From: Lactobacillus johnsonii
Lineage (GTDB): Bacteria > Bacillota > Bacilli > Lactobacillales > Lactobacillaceae
Assembly: GCF_014058685.1 (NCBI RefSeq)
Contig: NZ_CP059055.1
Location: forward strand, 186,001-250,000
DNA: 64,000 bases
Reading direction: 5' to 3'
A program made the translations under genes and the position numbers. Below the pieces are notes generated by a model that was given only the letters and a program-made list of their open reading frames with translations, was not told the DNA's origin and did no database searches. Numbering within the stretch: position 1 is the first letter of the stretch; every line of letters starts with the position of its first letter. Below, piece after piece: positions 56,056 through 64,000 of this stretch.

Positions 56056-57418
56056 TATCTTTTAATACTTTTTGGAACCAATAAAATGATTTCTTTGGAA
56101 CACGTTTTAAATCTTTTAAGTCATGATTTGAACGGTTGACGTAAACAGCACCATAGCGTTTTTCCATATCGGCATGTGAACTTGGAATATCGATTAATCC
56201 CCAACCTAGATAACCTAAAACTTTAGCTCCATCTAAGAACATGGCATCTTTCATAGCCTTAATATGTTCCTCGTGGTAAGCAATACGTTCATCATCTTCG
56301 ATCATATGCTCACCATCCCACGTTTCTTTTAAGCCGATTCCGTTTTCAATTGGGAAGATTGGAATCTTGTAATGGTTGTACATAGTGGTAATGGCGTTTC
56401 TAAAACCAAGTGGATCAATTGTCCAGCCCCAAGCATTTGTCTTGAGATACTTGTTTTCTACACCGCCATAATTCATGTAACGGTTAGGAGCAACGTCGGC
56501 AGGAATTTTATCAGCTGACACTGTCCAAGAAGAATAGTAACTAAAAGCTAAAAAGTCAGCCTTTGCTTTTTTCATTTCTTCTTTATCATCTTCAGTTATA
56601 TCCCAATTAATGTTGTGGTCTTTAGCGTATTGTAGTACTTCCGGTGAATAACCACGGCCAGTGTCTGCATCATAAATATTGAAATTCAAAAATTCTTGAA
56701 TTTGTTTTGCTGCCCAAACATCGGTAGATTTTGAAGTTTCAGGATAAATTTGTTGGAAGGCAAGCATTCCGCCGATTTTTACATCATCATATTTTTCATG
56801 GATGTAATTAGCCAATCGAATATGACTGATCATGGTGTGGTGAAAGATGGTATACATATCATCTAAAGTTTTGTCACCTTTTTCGTAACCAGAGATGTTA
56901 AATACTTCGTCTTGGAAGTAAAGATTATGTTCATTGAAAACAATCCAGTATTTAACTCGGTCTGAAAAATGATCAATCATCTTTTTGCCGAATCTAACAA
57001 AAGCATCAACAACATGGCGTGACATAAAACCGTTGTATTCTTTTGCTAGGTGTAGGGGCATGTCAAAGTGATAAAGACAAATCATCGGCTCGATTCCGCG
57101 ATCAAGCATGGCATCTACTAATTTGTCATAAAATTCAATTCCTTTAGGATTAAAATCCCCGTCTCCTTCGGGACAAACTCTTGACCATGAAATTTGAATA
57201 CGATACATATTCATATTCATTTCTTTCATTAGGTCTAAATCCTCATCATAACGATGGTATTCATCAATCGCGGTGTGCCAGTCTGTAGTATTTTCTGTAG
57301 CAGGTCGTACATCGTAAACTGATAAGCCTTTACCGTCTTCATCCCAGGCACCTTCAGTTTGCATACTTGAAACCGAATTGCCCCAGAAGAAGTCTTTAGG
57401 CATTTTGTGCTTATTCAT
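56039..57418 (-). CDS. 6-phospho-beta-glucosidase (GH1), copy 3
   Basis: This 459-residue GH1 enzyme has FFWGNSVSSMQTEGAW, IVFNEHNLYFQ (acid/base Glu; note His where Ile is common), FPIENGIGLKE (nucleophile Glu), and the ending RVPKKSFYWFQKVL. It is the most divergent of the three and resembles enzymes acting on phosphorylated aryl- or gentiobiose-type sugars (guess). I use ATG 57416-57418 with AGAGGAAA upstream; the TTG at 57436 overlaps a cre site. Its last bases overlap the EIIC frame. Confidence 0.93.
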   Translation of the reverse strand: MNKHKMPKDFFWGNSVSSMQTEGAWDEDGKGLSVYDVRPATENTTDWHTAIDEYHRYDEDLDLMKEMNMNMYRIQISWSRVCPEGDGDFNPKGIEFYDKLVDAMLDRGIEPMICLYHFDMPLHLAKEYNGFMSRHVVDAFVRFGKKMIDHFSDRVKYWIVFNEHNLYFQDEVFNISGYEKGDKTLDDMYTIFHHTMISHIRLANYIHEKYDDVKIGGMLAFQQIYPETSKSTDVWAAKQIQEFLNFNIYDADTGRGYSPEVLQYAKDHNINWDITEDDKEEMKKAKADFLAFSYYSSWTVSADKIPADVAPNRYMNYGGVENKYLKTNAWGWTIDPLGFRNAITTMYNHYKIPIFPIENGIGLKETWDGEHMIEDDERIAYHEEHIKAMKDAMFLDGAKVLGYLGWGLIDIPSSHADMEKRYGAVYVNRSNHDLKDLKRVPKKSFYWFQKVLKDNGDEI

Positions 57419-57431
57419 AATATTTCCTCTT

Positions 57432-57457
57432 TGCAATCGCTTACATGTTTTACATGT
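57432..57457 (-). promoter_or_regulatory. cre site and ACATGT repeat upstream of GH1 copy 3
   Basis: On the minus strand TGTAAGCGATTGCA (57432-57445) matches cre at 13 of 14. Just upstream ACATGT occurs twice (57443-57448, 57452-57457), three bases apart; it is a palindromic direct repeat that could be a GntR operator. Confidence 0.5.
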
Positions 57458-57532
57458 ATAAATATAATCTTATTTGGAACAAAAGTAAAGCACTTTCATA
57501 TAAAAATATATACTTTTGTTTAATTAGATAAC

Positions 57533-57567
57533 AAAAAAGGACTGGGATGGTTTCCTCAGTCCTTTTT
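57533..57567. terminator. Terminator of the ROK gene
   Basis: AAAAAGGACTG / CAGTCCTTTTT with a 12-base loop. A/T runs on both sides. Confidence 0.85.
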
Positions 57568-57620
57568 CATGATGCTTTCAAACACATTTATTTAATAATA
57601 AAAAAGTGTCTATATAAAAT

Positions 57621-58481
57621 TTAATGCTCTTTTTCAAAATCTGCAACCGCTCCACGCAAATTTGCTTCATTTTTTAATGTACATATATCCAAAATTGGTT
57701 TCACGGTCTCGATATCCATCTTATTTCTTAATTTAGCAATTTCATCGTCGAGTAGGGGAACTAATTCTGGATTTTGTGAAATTCCACCACCAATAATAAT
57801 TTTTTCAGGATCAAAACTGTGTTGAATATTAAAAATTGCTACAGCAAGAGCATGGAGGAGCTTTCCCCGTTCTTCTTGAGCAACTGGGTCATCAGTGTCA
57901 GCAAGTTCAAAAACAGTCTTACCATCAAAATCTTTTCCAGTCTTTTTATTGTAGCGCTTGGCCATGGTAACAGGTGAAGCTAGCTCACTTAACTGCTTAC
58001 CATCAATAATCATAAAACCAAATTCACCGCCATAGAGATGTGCACCATGCCAGATTTGATTGTTAATAATGATACTTCCCCCAACGCCGGTACCAATAAC
58101 TAAAAATGCCATACTACTGCATCCTTTAGCTGCTCCGTCAGCGATTTCGGCAAGAGCTGCGCAGTTTGCATCATTTTCGATACTTACTGGCAAACCAAAT
58201 CTTTTTTCTAATTCAGGTACGATCTTAAAGTTGTGAATATACGGTAGAGCACTTGCTCCTTCAATCACGCCAGTAGCTTTATTAACAGCACCAGGAGAAG
58301 AGATGGCTACACCATCAATGTTATGATTAGCTTTTATTTCGTTAACTGCATCAGTTAATTCCTCATAAAAAGTATCTAAATTATCCGGTGTATCAATAGT
58401 AAATGCCATCTTTAATTTTTGATTTATCCAGGTAGCGATTTTAATAGTTGTGCCGCCAATATCAATTGCGATTAAGTTCAT
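57621..58481 (-). CDS. ROK-family sugar kinase, zinc-motif-free (BglK-like)
   Basis: ATG 58479-58481 (AGAGAGG upstream) gives 286 residues; the longer frame runs over the promoter. The N-terminal ATP loop IDIGGTTIKIATW and GVAISSPGAVN, VIGTGVGGSIII and IIIGGGISQNP define ROK. The usual CxCGxxGCxE zinc motif is absent, as in beta-glucoside kinases (BglK) and some other members. In this setting, phosphorylation of glucose or beta-glucosides released in the cell is the likely role (inference). Confidence 0.88.
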   Translation of the reverse strand: MNLIAIDIGGTTIKIATWINQKLKMAFTIDTPDNLDTFYEELTDAVNEIKANHNIDGVAISSPGAVNKATGVIEGASALPYIHNFKIVPELEKRFGLPVSIENDANCAALAEIADGAAKGCSSMAFLVIGTGVGGSIIINNQIWHGAHLYGGEFGFMIIDGKQLSELASPVTMAKRYNKKTGKDFDGKTVFELADTDDPVAQEERGKLLHALAVAIFNIQHSFDPEKIIIGGGISQNPELVPLLDDEIAKLRNKMDIETVKPILDICTLKNEANLRGAVADFEKEH

Positions 58482-58512
58482 TAGTATTACCTCTCTTTTT
58501 ATCTTATCTTTC

Positions 58513-58541
58513 ATGTTAATCATCAACGTAAGCGCTGTCAA
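58513..58541 (-). promoter_or_regulatory. Promoter and cre-like site of the ROK gene
   Basis: -35 TTGACA (58536-58541), 17-base spacer, -10 TAACAT (58513-58518). TGACAGCGCTTACG (58527-58540) matches cre at 12 of 14. Confidence 0.5.
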
Positions 58542-58623
58542 TAAGTATATATTTTTCCTGAAGTATAACTAATAGTAAATGCTTTGCTATAATTGAAAGT
58601 AATTGATATAAAGGGGAAAATAC

Positions 58624-59286
58624 ATGAATACACCATCGTCCAGACAAGGAAATTTGACTAGATATATTGTTTATTTGGTCTTATATTTAATTGTAATTGG
58701 AGTTAAAAAATTAGCTCTGTTAAATGATCATGTAAATAAAATAGGGTACTTTTTTTTCTTACTTTGTGCCTTGTTTACTTTATATTTTTATATTCGACAA
58801 TTTAATCGAGAACAACGATTTTTTGAAAAAAAGCCCACGATGCCTTTATTAGCAGATTATGGATTTATAGTTGGTGTATCTATTCTGGTGATTTTAGGAC
58901 GTGTTTTTGTTTCCTATCTTCAAGCTAAAGGAAGCGTGCCCTTAATGTCTTTTCAAATAATTTATCAAAAGGCTGAATGTAATCTTTTATTTTGGTTTCT
59001 TATATTTTCGACTGGTCTTTTGCTACCAGCAATGCAAGTATATTTAACAACAGGTTTTTTCTTTAATTATGGGTTTAGAGCACAGAATATGGTTAGCGGT
59101 ATAGTTGGCATTATGTGCTCAGGCTTTTTCTATGGAATACTTAATTTTCAAACTTCATTTAGTTTATTTATTCTCAATAGTCTTTACGGGATGCTTTTTG
59201 CTTGGTCTTACTTATATTCACAAAGAATCATGATGCCAATTTATTTAGCAATCCTAAATGGAATTTTTATGGTGATTTTAGCCTAA
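58624..59286 (+). CDS. Degenerate CPBP-like (Abi family) membrane protein
   Basis: This 220-residue protein has about six to seven spans. The region LLLPAMQVYLTTGFFFNYGF, then CSGFFYGILNFQ and ILNGIFMVIL, lines up with the three CPBP motifs. The Glu-Glu-x3-Arg and Phe-x3-His residues are missing, while the last Asn is kept. If this alignment is right, the protein cannot be a protease. CPBP-like proteins in lactobacilli are often linked to bacteriocin immunity. AAGGGG lies upstream. Monocistronic, with a perfect terminator. Confidence 0.5.
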   Translation: MNTPSSRQGNLTRYIVYLVLYLIVIGVKKLALLNDHVNKIGYFFFLLCALFTLYFYIRQFNREQRFFEKKPTMPLLADYGFIVGVSILVILGRVFVSYLQAKGSVPLMSFQIIYQKAECNLLFWFLIFSTGLLLPAMQVYLTTGFFFNYGFRAQNMVSGIVGIMCSGFFYGILNFQTSFSLFILNSLYGMLFAWSYLYSQRIMMPIYLAILNGIFMVILA

Positions 59287-59287
59287 C

Positions 59288-59323
59288 AAAAAACGAGGAA
59301 CTTCATAAAGTTCCTCGTTTTTT
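59288..59323. terminator. Terminator, perfect 16-bp stem
   Basis: AAAAAACGAGGAACTT / AAGTTCCTCGTTTTTT. It serves the CPBP-like gene and, from the other side, the tRNA-Gly. Confidence 0.92.
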
Positions 59324-59329
59324 AATATA

Positions 59330-59400
59330 AGCGGATAGCGTGAATCGAACCCGCATCTTCAGCTTGGGAAGCTGACATTTTACCATTAAACTATACCCGC
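59330..59400 (-). tRNA. tRNA-Gly (anticodon CCC)
   Basis: On the minus strand acceptor GCGGGTA pairs with TATCCGC; anticodon stem TCAGC/GCTGA encloses TTCCCAA (anticodon CCC); T loop TTCGATT. CCA is not encoded. The D stem has a terminal G-U pair. Codon read is GGG, rare in this AT-rich genome. Confidence 0.92.
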
Positions 59401-59426
59401 ATAAGCAAAATGATTATATCATTTTG

Positions 59427-60038
59427 CTAACGATGTGGCAACTGATGTCTGTCTAGGTTATATTCTGACCGGTCAAGTAGAGAAGTAAAGTTTTGAAAGA
59501 GCCAACGACGTAATTCAGATGGCTTTAACACTAAGGGCATTCTTTCATGAACTGGAAGCACAGTATCATTAGAAGCAGTAGTGACCATTGAAAAGTCATC
59601 CCCTTTATAAATACCAGCAATTAATGCCATCGGTTCATCTTTTGCAGTAAAAGATGAGTGTTCATGATAGGTTTTGTTATTTGATGCAAGGTAAGTTTGC
59701 TTACTACTTTCCCAGAATTCATTAGATAAAATAATGCACCGCTGGCGAGCAAATGAATCATCCCACATTGATGGTTTTTCTTCATAAAAACGCTCTACCC
59801 GAGCATTATAAATTACTCGATTCTTTTTAAATGGACTTGGATAGCCCCATTTCTTTTCAACTAACTTTAGTTCGTCATCGCTATATAGCATAACTAAAGA
59901 TGGAGATTTAGGATAAATTTGAGTAACAGATTCAAATTTGTCTTCAATGTTTTTTGATACAACTAGTGGTAATTCTAAATCAGTTTTTAGATATGTCTTA
60001 ATTTCTTTAAGCGATGGCATTTCATAATGACTACACAT
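59427..60038 (-). CDS. SRAP-family protein (YedK/HMCES-like, SOS response-associated)
   Basis: This 203-residue protein has the catalytic Cys directly after Met (MCSHYEMP), the YNARVE motif, RCIILSNEFWES (Glu of the active site) and VHERMPLVL (His). Family members form a thiazolidine cross-link with abasic sites in single-stranded DNA and so protect replication forks. Mature Cys2 needs Met removal. The family is often about 220-230 residues; the shorter length fits lactobacillar forms. Monocistronic beside tRNA-Gly. Confidence 0.92.
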   Translation of the reverse strand: MCSHYEMPSLKEIKTYLKTDLELPLVVSKNIEDKFESVTQIYPKSPSLVMLYSDDELKLVEKKWGYPSPFKKNRVIYNARVERFYEEKPSMWDDSFARQRCIILSNEFWESSKQTYLASNNKTYHEHSSFTAKDEPMALIAGIYKGDDFSMVTTASNDTVLPVHERMPLVLKPSELRRWLFQNFTSLLDRSEYNLDRHQLPHR

Positions 60039-60172
60039 CTCTATTCATCCTTTCTTTATGTAATTTTTCTCTCAATTTAATTTTAGCAACTTTTAGGTAA
60101 GTTTAAACAAATAAGGATTTTTGCTAGAATTGGAGGTAAAGCTAAAGATTACAGATATATTGGAGAAAAAAT

Positions 60173-61201
60173 ATGACAAAGGAAATTTTATTAACTGGAG
60201 ATAGACCAACCGGAAAACTTCATATTGGTCACTATATTGGCTCCTTAAAAAACCGTGTAAAATTACAAAATGAAGGTAAATATGACCCTTATATTATGAT
60301 TGCGGACACTCAAGCACTAACTGATAATGCTAGAGATCCTGAAAAAATTAAGAATAGCTTAATTCAAGTAGCTTTGGACTACTTAGCTGTTGGACTAGAT
60401 CCTGAAAAGTCTACTATCTATGTGCAATCACAAATCCCTGCTCTTTTTGAATTAACTGCTTATTACATGGATTTGGTAACAGTTGCACGTCTAGAAAGAA
60501 ATCCAACTGTTAAAACTGAAATTAAGCAAAAGAATTTTAAAGATTCAATTCCAGTTGGTTTCTTAAACTACCCAGTTTCTCAGGCAGCAGACATTACTGC
60601 TTTTAAAGCAACAATAATTCCAGTTGGGGATGATCAAGAACCAATGCTTGAACAAACTAGAGAAATTGTTCGTACTTTTAATAGAGTTTATAACACTGAT
60701 ATTTTAGTTGAACCAAAGGGTTACTTCCCACCAAAGGGACAAGGTAGACTTCCAGGTTTAGATGGAAATGCAAAAATGTCTAAATCACTTGGAAATGCAA
60801 TTTACTTGTCCGATGATGCAAAGACTGTACAAAAGAAAGTTATGTCAATGTACACGGATCCAAACCATATTCATGTTGAAGATCCTGGTCAAGTAGAGGG
60901 TAATACTGTCTTTACTTATCTTGATGTTTTTGCACCAGATAAAGATAAGGTGGCTGAACTTAAGGAACAATATCAAAAAGGTGGCTTAGGGGACGTTAAA
61001 ATTAAACGCTACTTGAATAAGGTTCTTGAAGAAGAACTTGGGCCAATTAGAGAGCGTAGAGAGAAGTTTGCTCAAGATCCAGATGCTGTATACGAAATGT
61101 TACTAGAGGGATCAAAGAAGGCAAATGAAGTTGCTAACCAAACTTTACAAGAAGTTAGAGAAGCAATTGGTTTAAATTATTTTGATAGGTTAAATAAATA
61201 A
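60173..61201 (+). CDS. trpS: Tryptophanyl-tRNA synthetase
   Basis: This 342-residue class I synthetase has [13 protein letters not shown] at the N-terminus (HIGH) and AKMSKSLGN (KMSKS) at about residue 200, the normal length. TTGGAG lies upstream. I find no T-box in the short leader. The dCMP deaminase gene follows after 19 bases. Confidence 0.97.
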   Translation: MTKEILLTGDRPTGKLHIGHYIGSLKNRVKLQNEGKYDPYIMIADTQALTDNARDPEKIKNSLIQVALDYLAVGLDPEKSTIYVQSQIPALFELTAYYMDLVTVARLERNPTVKTEIKQKNFKDSIPVGFLNYPVSQAADITAFKATIIPVGDDQEPMLEQTREIVRTFNRVYNTDILVEPKGYFPPKGQGRLPGLDGNAKMSKSLGNAIYLSDDAKTVQKKVMSMYTDPNHIHVEDPGQVEGNTVFTYLDVFAPDKDKVAELKEQYQKGGLGDVKIKRYLNKVLEEELGPIRERREKFAQDPDAVYEMLLEGSKKANEVANQTLQEVREAIGLNYFDRLNK

Positions 61202-61220
61202 TTTAAAGAGGGTAAGACTG

Positions 61221-61709
61221 ATGACAAGAGACAGGATTCCGTGGAAGCAATATTTTATGATGCAGGCGTTAGTTATTGCACAGCGCTCAACTTGTGACCG
61301 AGCCCTAGTGGGAAGTGTGTTGGTCAAGGACGACCGGATGATTGCCACTGGTTATAATGGAAGTGTTTCTGGACAACCTCATTGTGATGACGTTGGTCAC
61401 TTAATGGTTGATGGACACTGTGTTAGAACTATTCACTCAGAAATGAATGCCTTAATTCAGTGTGCTAAAAATGGTATTTCAACTGAAGGTACTGAAATCT
61501 ACGTGACTTATTTTCCTTGCTTTAATTGCAGCAAATGCTTAGTTCAGGCTGGTATTAAGAAAATTAACTATTATTATGATTATCATGATAATCCGTTAGC
61601 ACTCAAGTTACTGCGTGAAAAGGGTGTGGCGATTGAACAAGTAACGCTAGATCATAAATATGTTCAAAGCTTAGCTGAGAGGTTAGAGAAGACGGATAAT
61701 GAAAAATAA
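61221..61709 (+). CDS. ComE operon protein 2-like dCMP deaminase
   Basis: This 162-residue zinc-dependent deaminase has IHSEMNAL (zinc His 72 and catalytic Glu 74) and FPCFNCSKC (zinc Cys 100 and Cys 103). This family converts dCMP to dUMP, feeding dTMP synthesis; in Bacillus it lies in the comE operon (comEB), but not here. GAGGG precedes the ATG. The next ORF overlaps its end by 11 bases. Confidence 0.9.
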   Translation: MTRDRIPWKQYFMMQALVIAQRSTCDRALVGSVLVKDDRMIATGYNGSVSGQPHCDDVGHLMVDGHCVRTIHSEMNALIQCAKNGISTEGTEIYVTYFPCFNCSKCLVQAGIKKINYYYDYHDNPLALKLLREKGVAIEQVTLDHKYVQSLAERLEKTDNEK

Positions 61710-62286
61710 GTTTATCAGTTTTGGAATACTCCTAATTTCTTTTTTACTATTTACTGCTAGTACAACTTCTTTTGTTAGTGATCTGCAAAATTTATTTAAT
61801 AACCAAACTAAAGAATTAGTAACTCAAAAAAATAAAGAGTATCAAAAAACAAAAAATAAACCTGAGATTCGGCTTTTAAGTCTAAAAAATAGTAATGATA
61901 TAAATAAAATTAGGCCGATGAAAAATCAGGTAATTATTGTAGCTGCATTACAAAATAAAAGAAAAAATGTTCAAATTCTTGTTGGTAAAAATTACCAAGA
62001 TGTTTTGACACAAAATAAGTGTAGCAACATTATTCGATATGCAGGCGATAAATTAAGAAGTGAGAAAAAATCAAGCTTCAACTCAGGAATTCGATTAGTT
62101 TTTAATGCCTGTGCAACTTTAATTGCCCAAAAAGATAAGTTATCTTATGATAAAAATTCTTTGACGCAAGAAGAGTTACAAAAAATTGATCATCCACAAA
62201 GTGTAAGTTTAGTTTGGGGATTAGTGATTGCAGCTTTAATTAGTTTTGGATTAGTTTTATTCAAAAGCACGCGAAAGCCACATTAG
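61699..62286 (+). CDS. TPM-domain-like membrane-anchored protein
   Basis: This 195-residue protein has an N-terminal signal/anchor ([17 protein letters not shown]), an outward domain (about 30-155) and a C-terminal span ([18 protein letters not shown]) with basic tail. [20 protein letters not shown] and [18 protein letters not shown] resemble the TPM (YgcG/Psb32) fold, at moderate confidence. It overlaps the dCMP deaminase gene by 11 bases, so it is translationally coupled. No Asp-rich metal site is obvious. Confidence 0.6.
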   Translation: MKNKFISFGILLISFLLFTASTTSFVSDLQNLFNNQTKELVTQKNKEYQKTKNKPEIRLLSLKNSNDINKIRPMKNQVIIVAALQNKRKNVQILVGKNYQDVLTQNKCSNIIRYAGDKLRSEKKSSFNSGIRLVFNACATLIAQKDKLSYDKNSLTQEELQKIDHPQSVSLVWGLVIAALISFGLVLFKSTRKPH

Positions 62287-62294
62287 GGCTTGAC

Positions 62295-62557
62295 TAAAAG
62301 CTAGTTAGCCGTTAAAGTATCAATAGAAATTAAATATTAGAGCAAATAAACTGTTAGGTGAGACTCCTACGTGAACACATGCTGTCGCCCAGCAACATCC
62401 AGAGATGCCAACGGGTCAAACAGGGATCGTCGATATAAGGCCCTCCCCAGCCAGCTAGTTATATTTTTATAACCTTACGTCACGTAGTGTTAAAACTGAA
62501 CGACGAGTATAAAAATCGCTTGGATTTAAGCCGATGCAGTTTTTGCATCGGCTTTTT
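62295..62557 (+). promoter_or_regulatory. M-box (Mg2+) riboswitch
   Basis: The leader has the conserved M-box core: GTTAGGTGAGACTCCTACG, ACACATGCTGTCGCCCA, CATCCAGAGATGCC, AACGGGTCAAACAGG and ATCGTCGATATAAGG. A closing-helix strand (GCTAGTTAGC-like near 62300) and its partner (CAGCTAGTTA near 62450) flank it. A terminator (62529-62557) follows. High Mg2+ should fold the aptamer and stop transcription. In Firmicutes it controls Mg2+ transporters (mgtE, corA or MgtA-type ATPases). Confidence 0.93.
62529..62557 (+). terminator. M-box-controlled terminator
   Basis: AGCCGATGCA / TGCATCGGCT stem, T run, upstream of the ATPase gene. Confidence 0.9.
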
Positions 62558-62593
62558 GTTTGTTTGCTAGGTTCTTAAGAAAGGATGTTGAAG

Positions 62594-63616
62594 ATGTTAA
62601 AAATCAACACTTCCGGCAAAAGACATACTACAGACACCAAGCTGGTGCGCCGGATTGCATGCGAAGATAAATTTGCAACACTGCAACGATTAAAAACCTC
62701 AATTAGTGGCCTTCAAACTAAAGATGCGAGGCAACGCTTAGCAAAAAATGGTCCTAACGAAATTGTAAATAAACCTAAAAATACTAGACTTCAATTTTTA
62801 TGTGAAGCATTTATGACGCCTTTTACAAGTATTCTTTTAGGCTTAGCAATTGTATCTATTATGCTTAACTATAAATTAAAAGTTCATAATTTAGATACAC
62901 CTGTTTTAATTATTTTAGTTTTAGCTATTTCTGGAATATTAAGTTTCATTCAAAATATCAAAATTAGAGCGGCTATTCAAAATTTACTACATAAAATATC
63001 ACCCACTACTAAAGTTATGCGCGACTGCATGCCACAAGAGTTGGCAACTAAAGAGTTAGTGGCTGGGGATATTATCTTGTTACAAGCTGGAGAAGTGGTT
63101 CCGGCAGATGTAAGAATTTTAAAGAATAATAATATAATTTGTTCAGCCGATTTCTTTATGGATGAAGATAATCCAGTATATAAGAGTGAAATTACTTCTT
63201 TAGGTCAGAGAAACAATCATGGTTATGTAGACTATGCCAATATTTTATACGCAGGTACCAGAATTATCTCTGGTTCTGGAGTTGGAGTAGTATTTGCGAC
63301 TGGAAAAGAGACTATTTTTGGAAAATTATCTCAAAATATTTCCAAGATGGAATTAAAGAAGCACGTGTTTAATTTAGATACCAGAAATTTAACAAGAGTA
63401 TTTTTAATTCTAGCTGCAGTTATTGTTCCTTTGTTTTTAGTAATTAGTAGTATGATGCATGGCAACTGGGAAAATACTTTAGTATTTGCTCTTGCAGTAG
63501 TTGTCGGATTAACCTCTGATGCAGTTCCTATTTCTATCACTAGCCAATTACTAAAAAATTCAATTCACCATCCGAGTAATAGCATGGTAATGAAAAAACA
63601 AAATCAATCTAACTAG
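62594..63616 (+). CDS. Truncated P-type ATPase (MgtA-like), N-terminal third only
   Basis: This 340-residue protein (ATG 62594, AGAAAGGA upstream; ATG 62585 overlaps that site) has a cation-ATPase N-domain (ARQRLAKNGPNEIV), spans 1-2, an actuator domain (VAGDIILLQAGEVVPADVRIL), and spans 3-4 with LTSDAVPIS in place of the LTPEMLP motif. The TGES loop reads MDED, keeping the Glu. It stops after VMKKQNQSN, just before the phosphorylation motif DKTGT would follow, and a terminator overlaps the stop. The nucleotide-binding and phosphorylation domains and spans 5-10 are absent (family about 900 residues). It cannot pump by itself. The M-box upstream is intact. Confidence 0.85.
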   Translation: MLKINTSGKRHTTDTKLVRRIACEDKFATLQRLKTSISGLQTKDARQRLAKNGPNEIVNKPKNTRLQFLCEAFMTPFTSILLGLAIVSIMLNYKLKVHNLDTPVLIILVLAISGILSFIQNIKIRAAIQNLLHKISPTTKVMRDCMPQELATKELVAGDIILLQAGEVVPADVRILKNNNIICSADFFMDEDNPVYKSEITSLGQRNNHGYVDYANILYAGTRIISGSGVGVVFATGKETIFGKLSQNISKMELKKHVFNLDTRNLTRVFLILAAVIVPLFLVISSMMHGNWENTLVFALAVVVGLTSDAVPISITSQLLKNSIHHPSNSMVMKKQNQSN

Positions 63617-63643
63617 GAATTTCTAAAAAGAAATTCCTTTTTT
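63615..63643 (+). terminator. Terminator touching the stop of the truncated ATPase
   Basis: GGAATTTC / GAAATTCC with a 6-base loop and six T; it starts within the TAG codon. Confidence 0.85.
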
Positions 63644-63713
63644 GGTACACAAATTTATGTAGGCATGCTATGTTATACTAGCAGTTAAAAGACTTATGAG
63701 AGGAAGAATAAAG

Positions 63714-64000
63714 ATGGCTGAAAAGAAAACTTTCTATATTACTACACCTATTTACTATCCATCTGGAAAATTAACTATCGGTAATGCATACACTACTATT
63801 GCTGCTGATACCATGACTCGTTATAAAAAATCTCGCGGTTTTGATACATTCTTCTTAACTGGAACTGATGAACATGGACTTAAGATTGAGCAAAAAGCTG
63901 AAGCACAAGGAATTAAACCACAAGAATTTGTAGATAAAATGGCTGATTCCTATAAGGACCTATGGAAAATGTTAGACGTTTCCTATGATCGCTTCATTAG
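63714..64000 (+). CDS. metS: Methionyl-tRNA synthetase, 3'-truncated by the window edge
   Basis: The first 95 residues are visible: [20 protein letters not shown] (HIGH region, here TIGN as in other lactobacilli, as far as I recall) and [17 protein letters not shown], which is diagnostic of MetRS. AGAGGAAG precedes the ATG, with a TATACT -10 about 35 bases upstream. The rest lies beyond base 64000. Confidence 0.95.
   Translation, partial: MAEKKTFYITTPIYYPSGKLTIGNAYTTIAADTMTRYKKSRGFDTFFLTGTDEHGLKIEQKAEAQGIKPQEFVDKMADSYKDLWKMLDVSYDRFI

Overview
The window is from the chromosome of a low-GC lactic acid bacterium, most likely the Lactobacillus acidophilus/johnsonii/gasseri group. The evidence is AT-rich, AGGAGG-led genes, large lactobacillar peptidases (PepO and two PepC/E/G-type thiol endopeptidases), paired Kup potassium transporters, a Ser/Asn-rich lipoprotein repertoire, many phospho-beta-glucosidase/PTS genes with CcpA (cre) sites, and a Tyr T-box. 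Species is an inference. I see no insertion sequence, prophage or CRISPR array.

Layout. 1-1284: 3' part of pepO. 1.4-5.0 kb: a large membrane protein and pckA (cre site in its leader). 5.1-9.3 kb: two tandem kup genes on the minus strand. 9.4-16.2 kb: a small conserved protein, a lipoprotein, a DUF1659/DUF2922 pair, and two secreted murein hydrolases (GH73 and GH25) with repeat-rich C-termini. 16.3-22.2 kb: a shortened PfkB-family kinase, a CPA2-type antiporter, an operon of two related secreted/anchored proteins with a Gfo/Idh oxidoreductase, and a solitary PAS protein. 22.3-24.2 kb: gpmA, an orphan HicB-like protein, a gene-poor stretch that looks like a type I toxin-antitoxin locus, and a zinc-free S14 (rpsN). 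24.4-33.6 kb: GtrA/GT2 pair, two membrane proteins, a mutarotase-like gene, then LCP-plsY-LTA-synthase-like envelope genes. 33.6-35.3 kb: T-box, tyrS and tRNA-Thr. 35.4-44.5 kb: two thiol endopeptidases flanking an opp peptide-transport operon in which oppA and oppD are both broken, plus an HD hydrolase. 44.6-46.3 kb: lipoprotein-greA pair and an hsp20 gene with a CIRCE operator and an in-frame stop. 46.4-58.5 kb: a beta-glucoside island with three GH1 phospho-beta-glucosidases, two cellobiose-type EIIC genes, one EIIA, one EIIB, two GntR/UTRA regulators, a DUF3284 protein and a ROK kinase, with at least five cre-like sites. 58.6-64.0 kb: a degenerate CPBP-like membrane protein, tRNA-Gly, an SRAP protein, trpS, a dCMP deaminase, a TPM-like protein, an M-box riboswitch followed by a truncated P-type ATPase, and the 5' part of metS.

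Functional themes are peptide supply, beta-glucoside uptake and hydrolysis under carbon catabolite control, cell-wall turnover and teichoic-acid/lipid synthesis, and K+/Mg2+ homeostasis. The most unusual content is a set of broken or shortened genes whose damage can be read at the base level: oppA (8-bp tandem duplication), oppD (internal deletion after Walker A), hsp20 (TGA codon), a candidate small toxin (one missing T), a Mg2+-riboswitch-controlled P-type ATPase ending before its phosphorylation domain, and a sugar kinase lacking its substrate-lid segment. The best candidate for an under-described system is the convergent small-RNA/peptide locus at about 23.5-23.9 kb.
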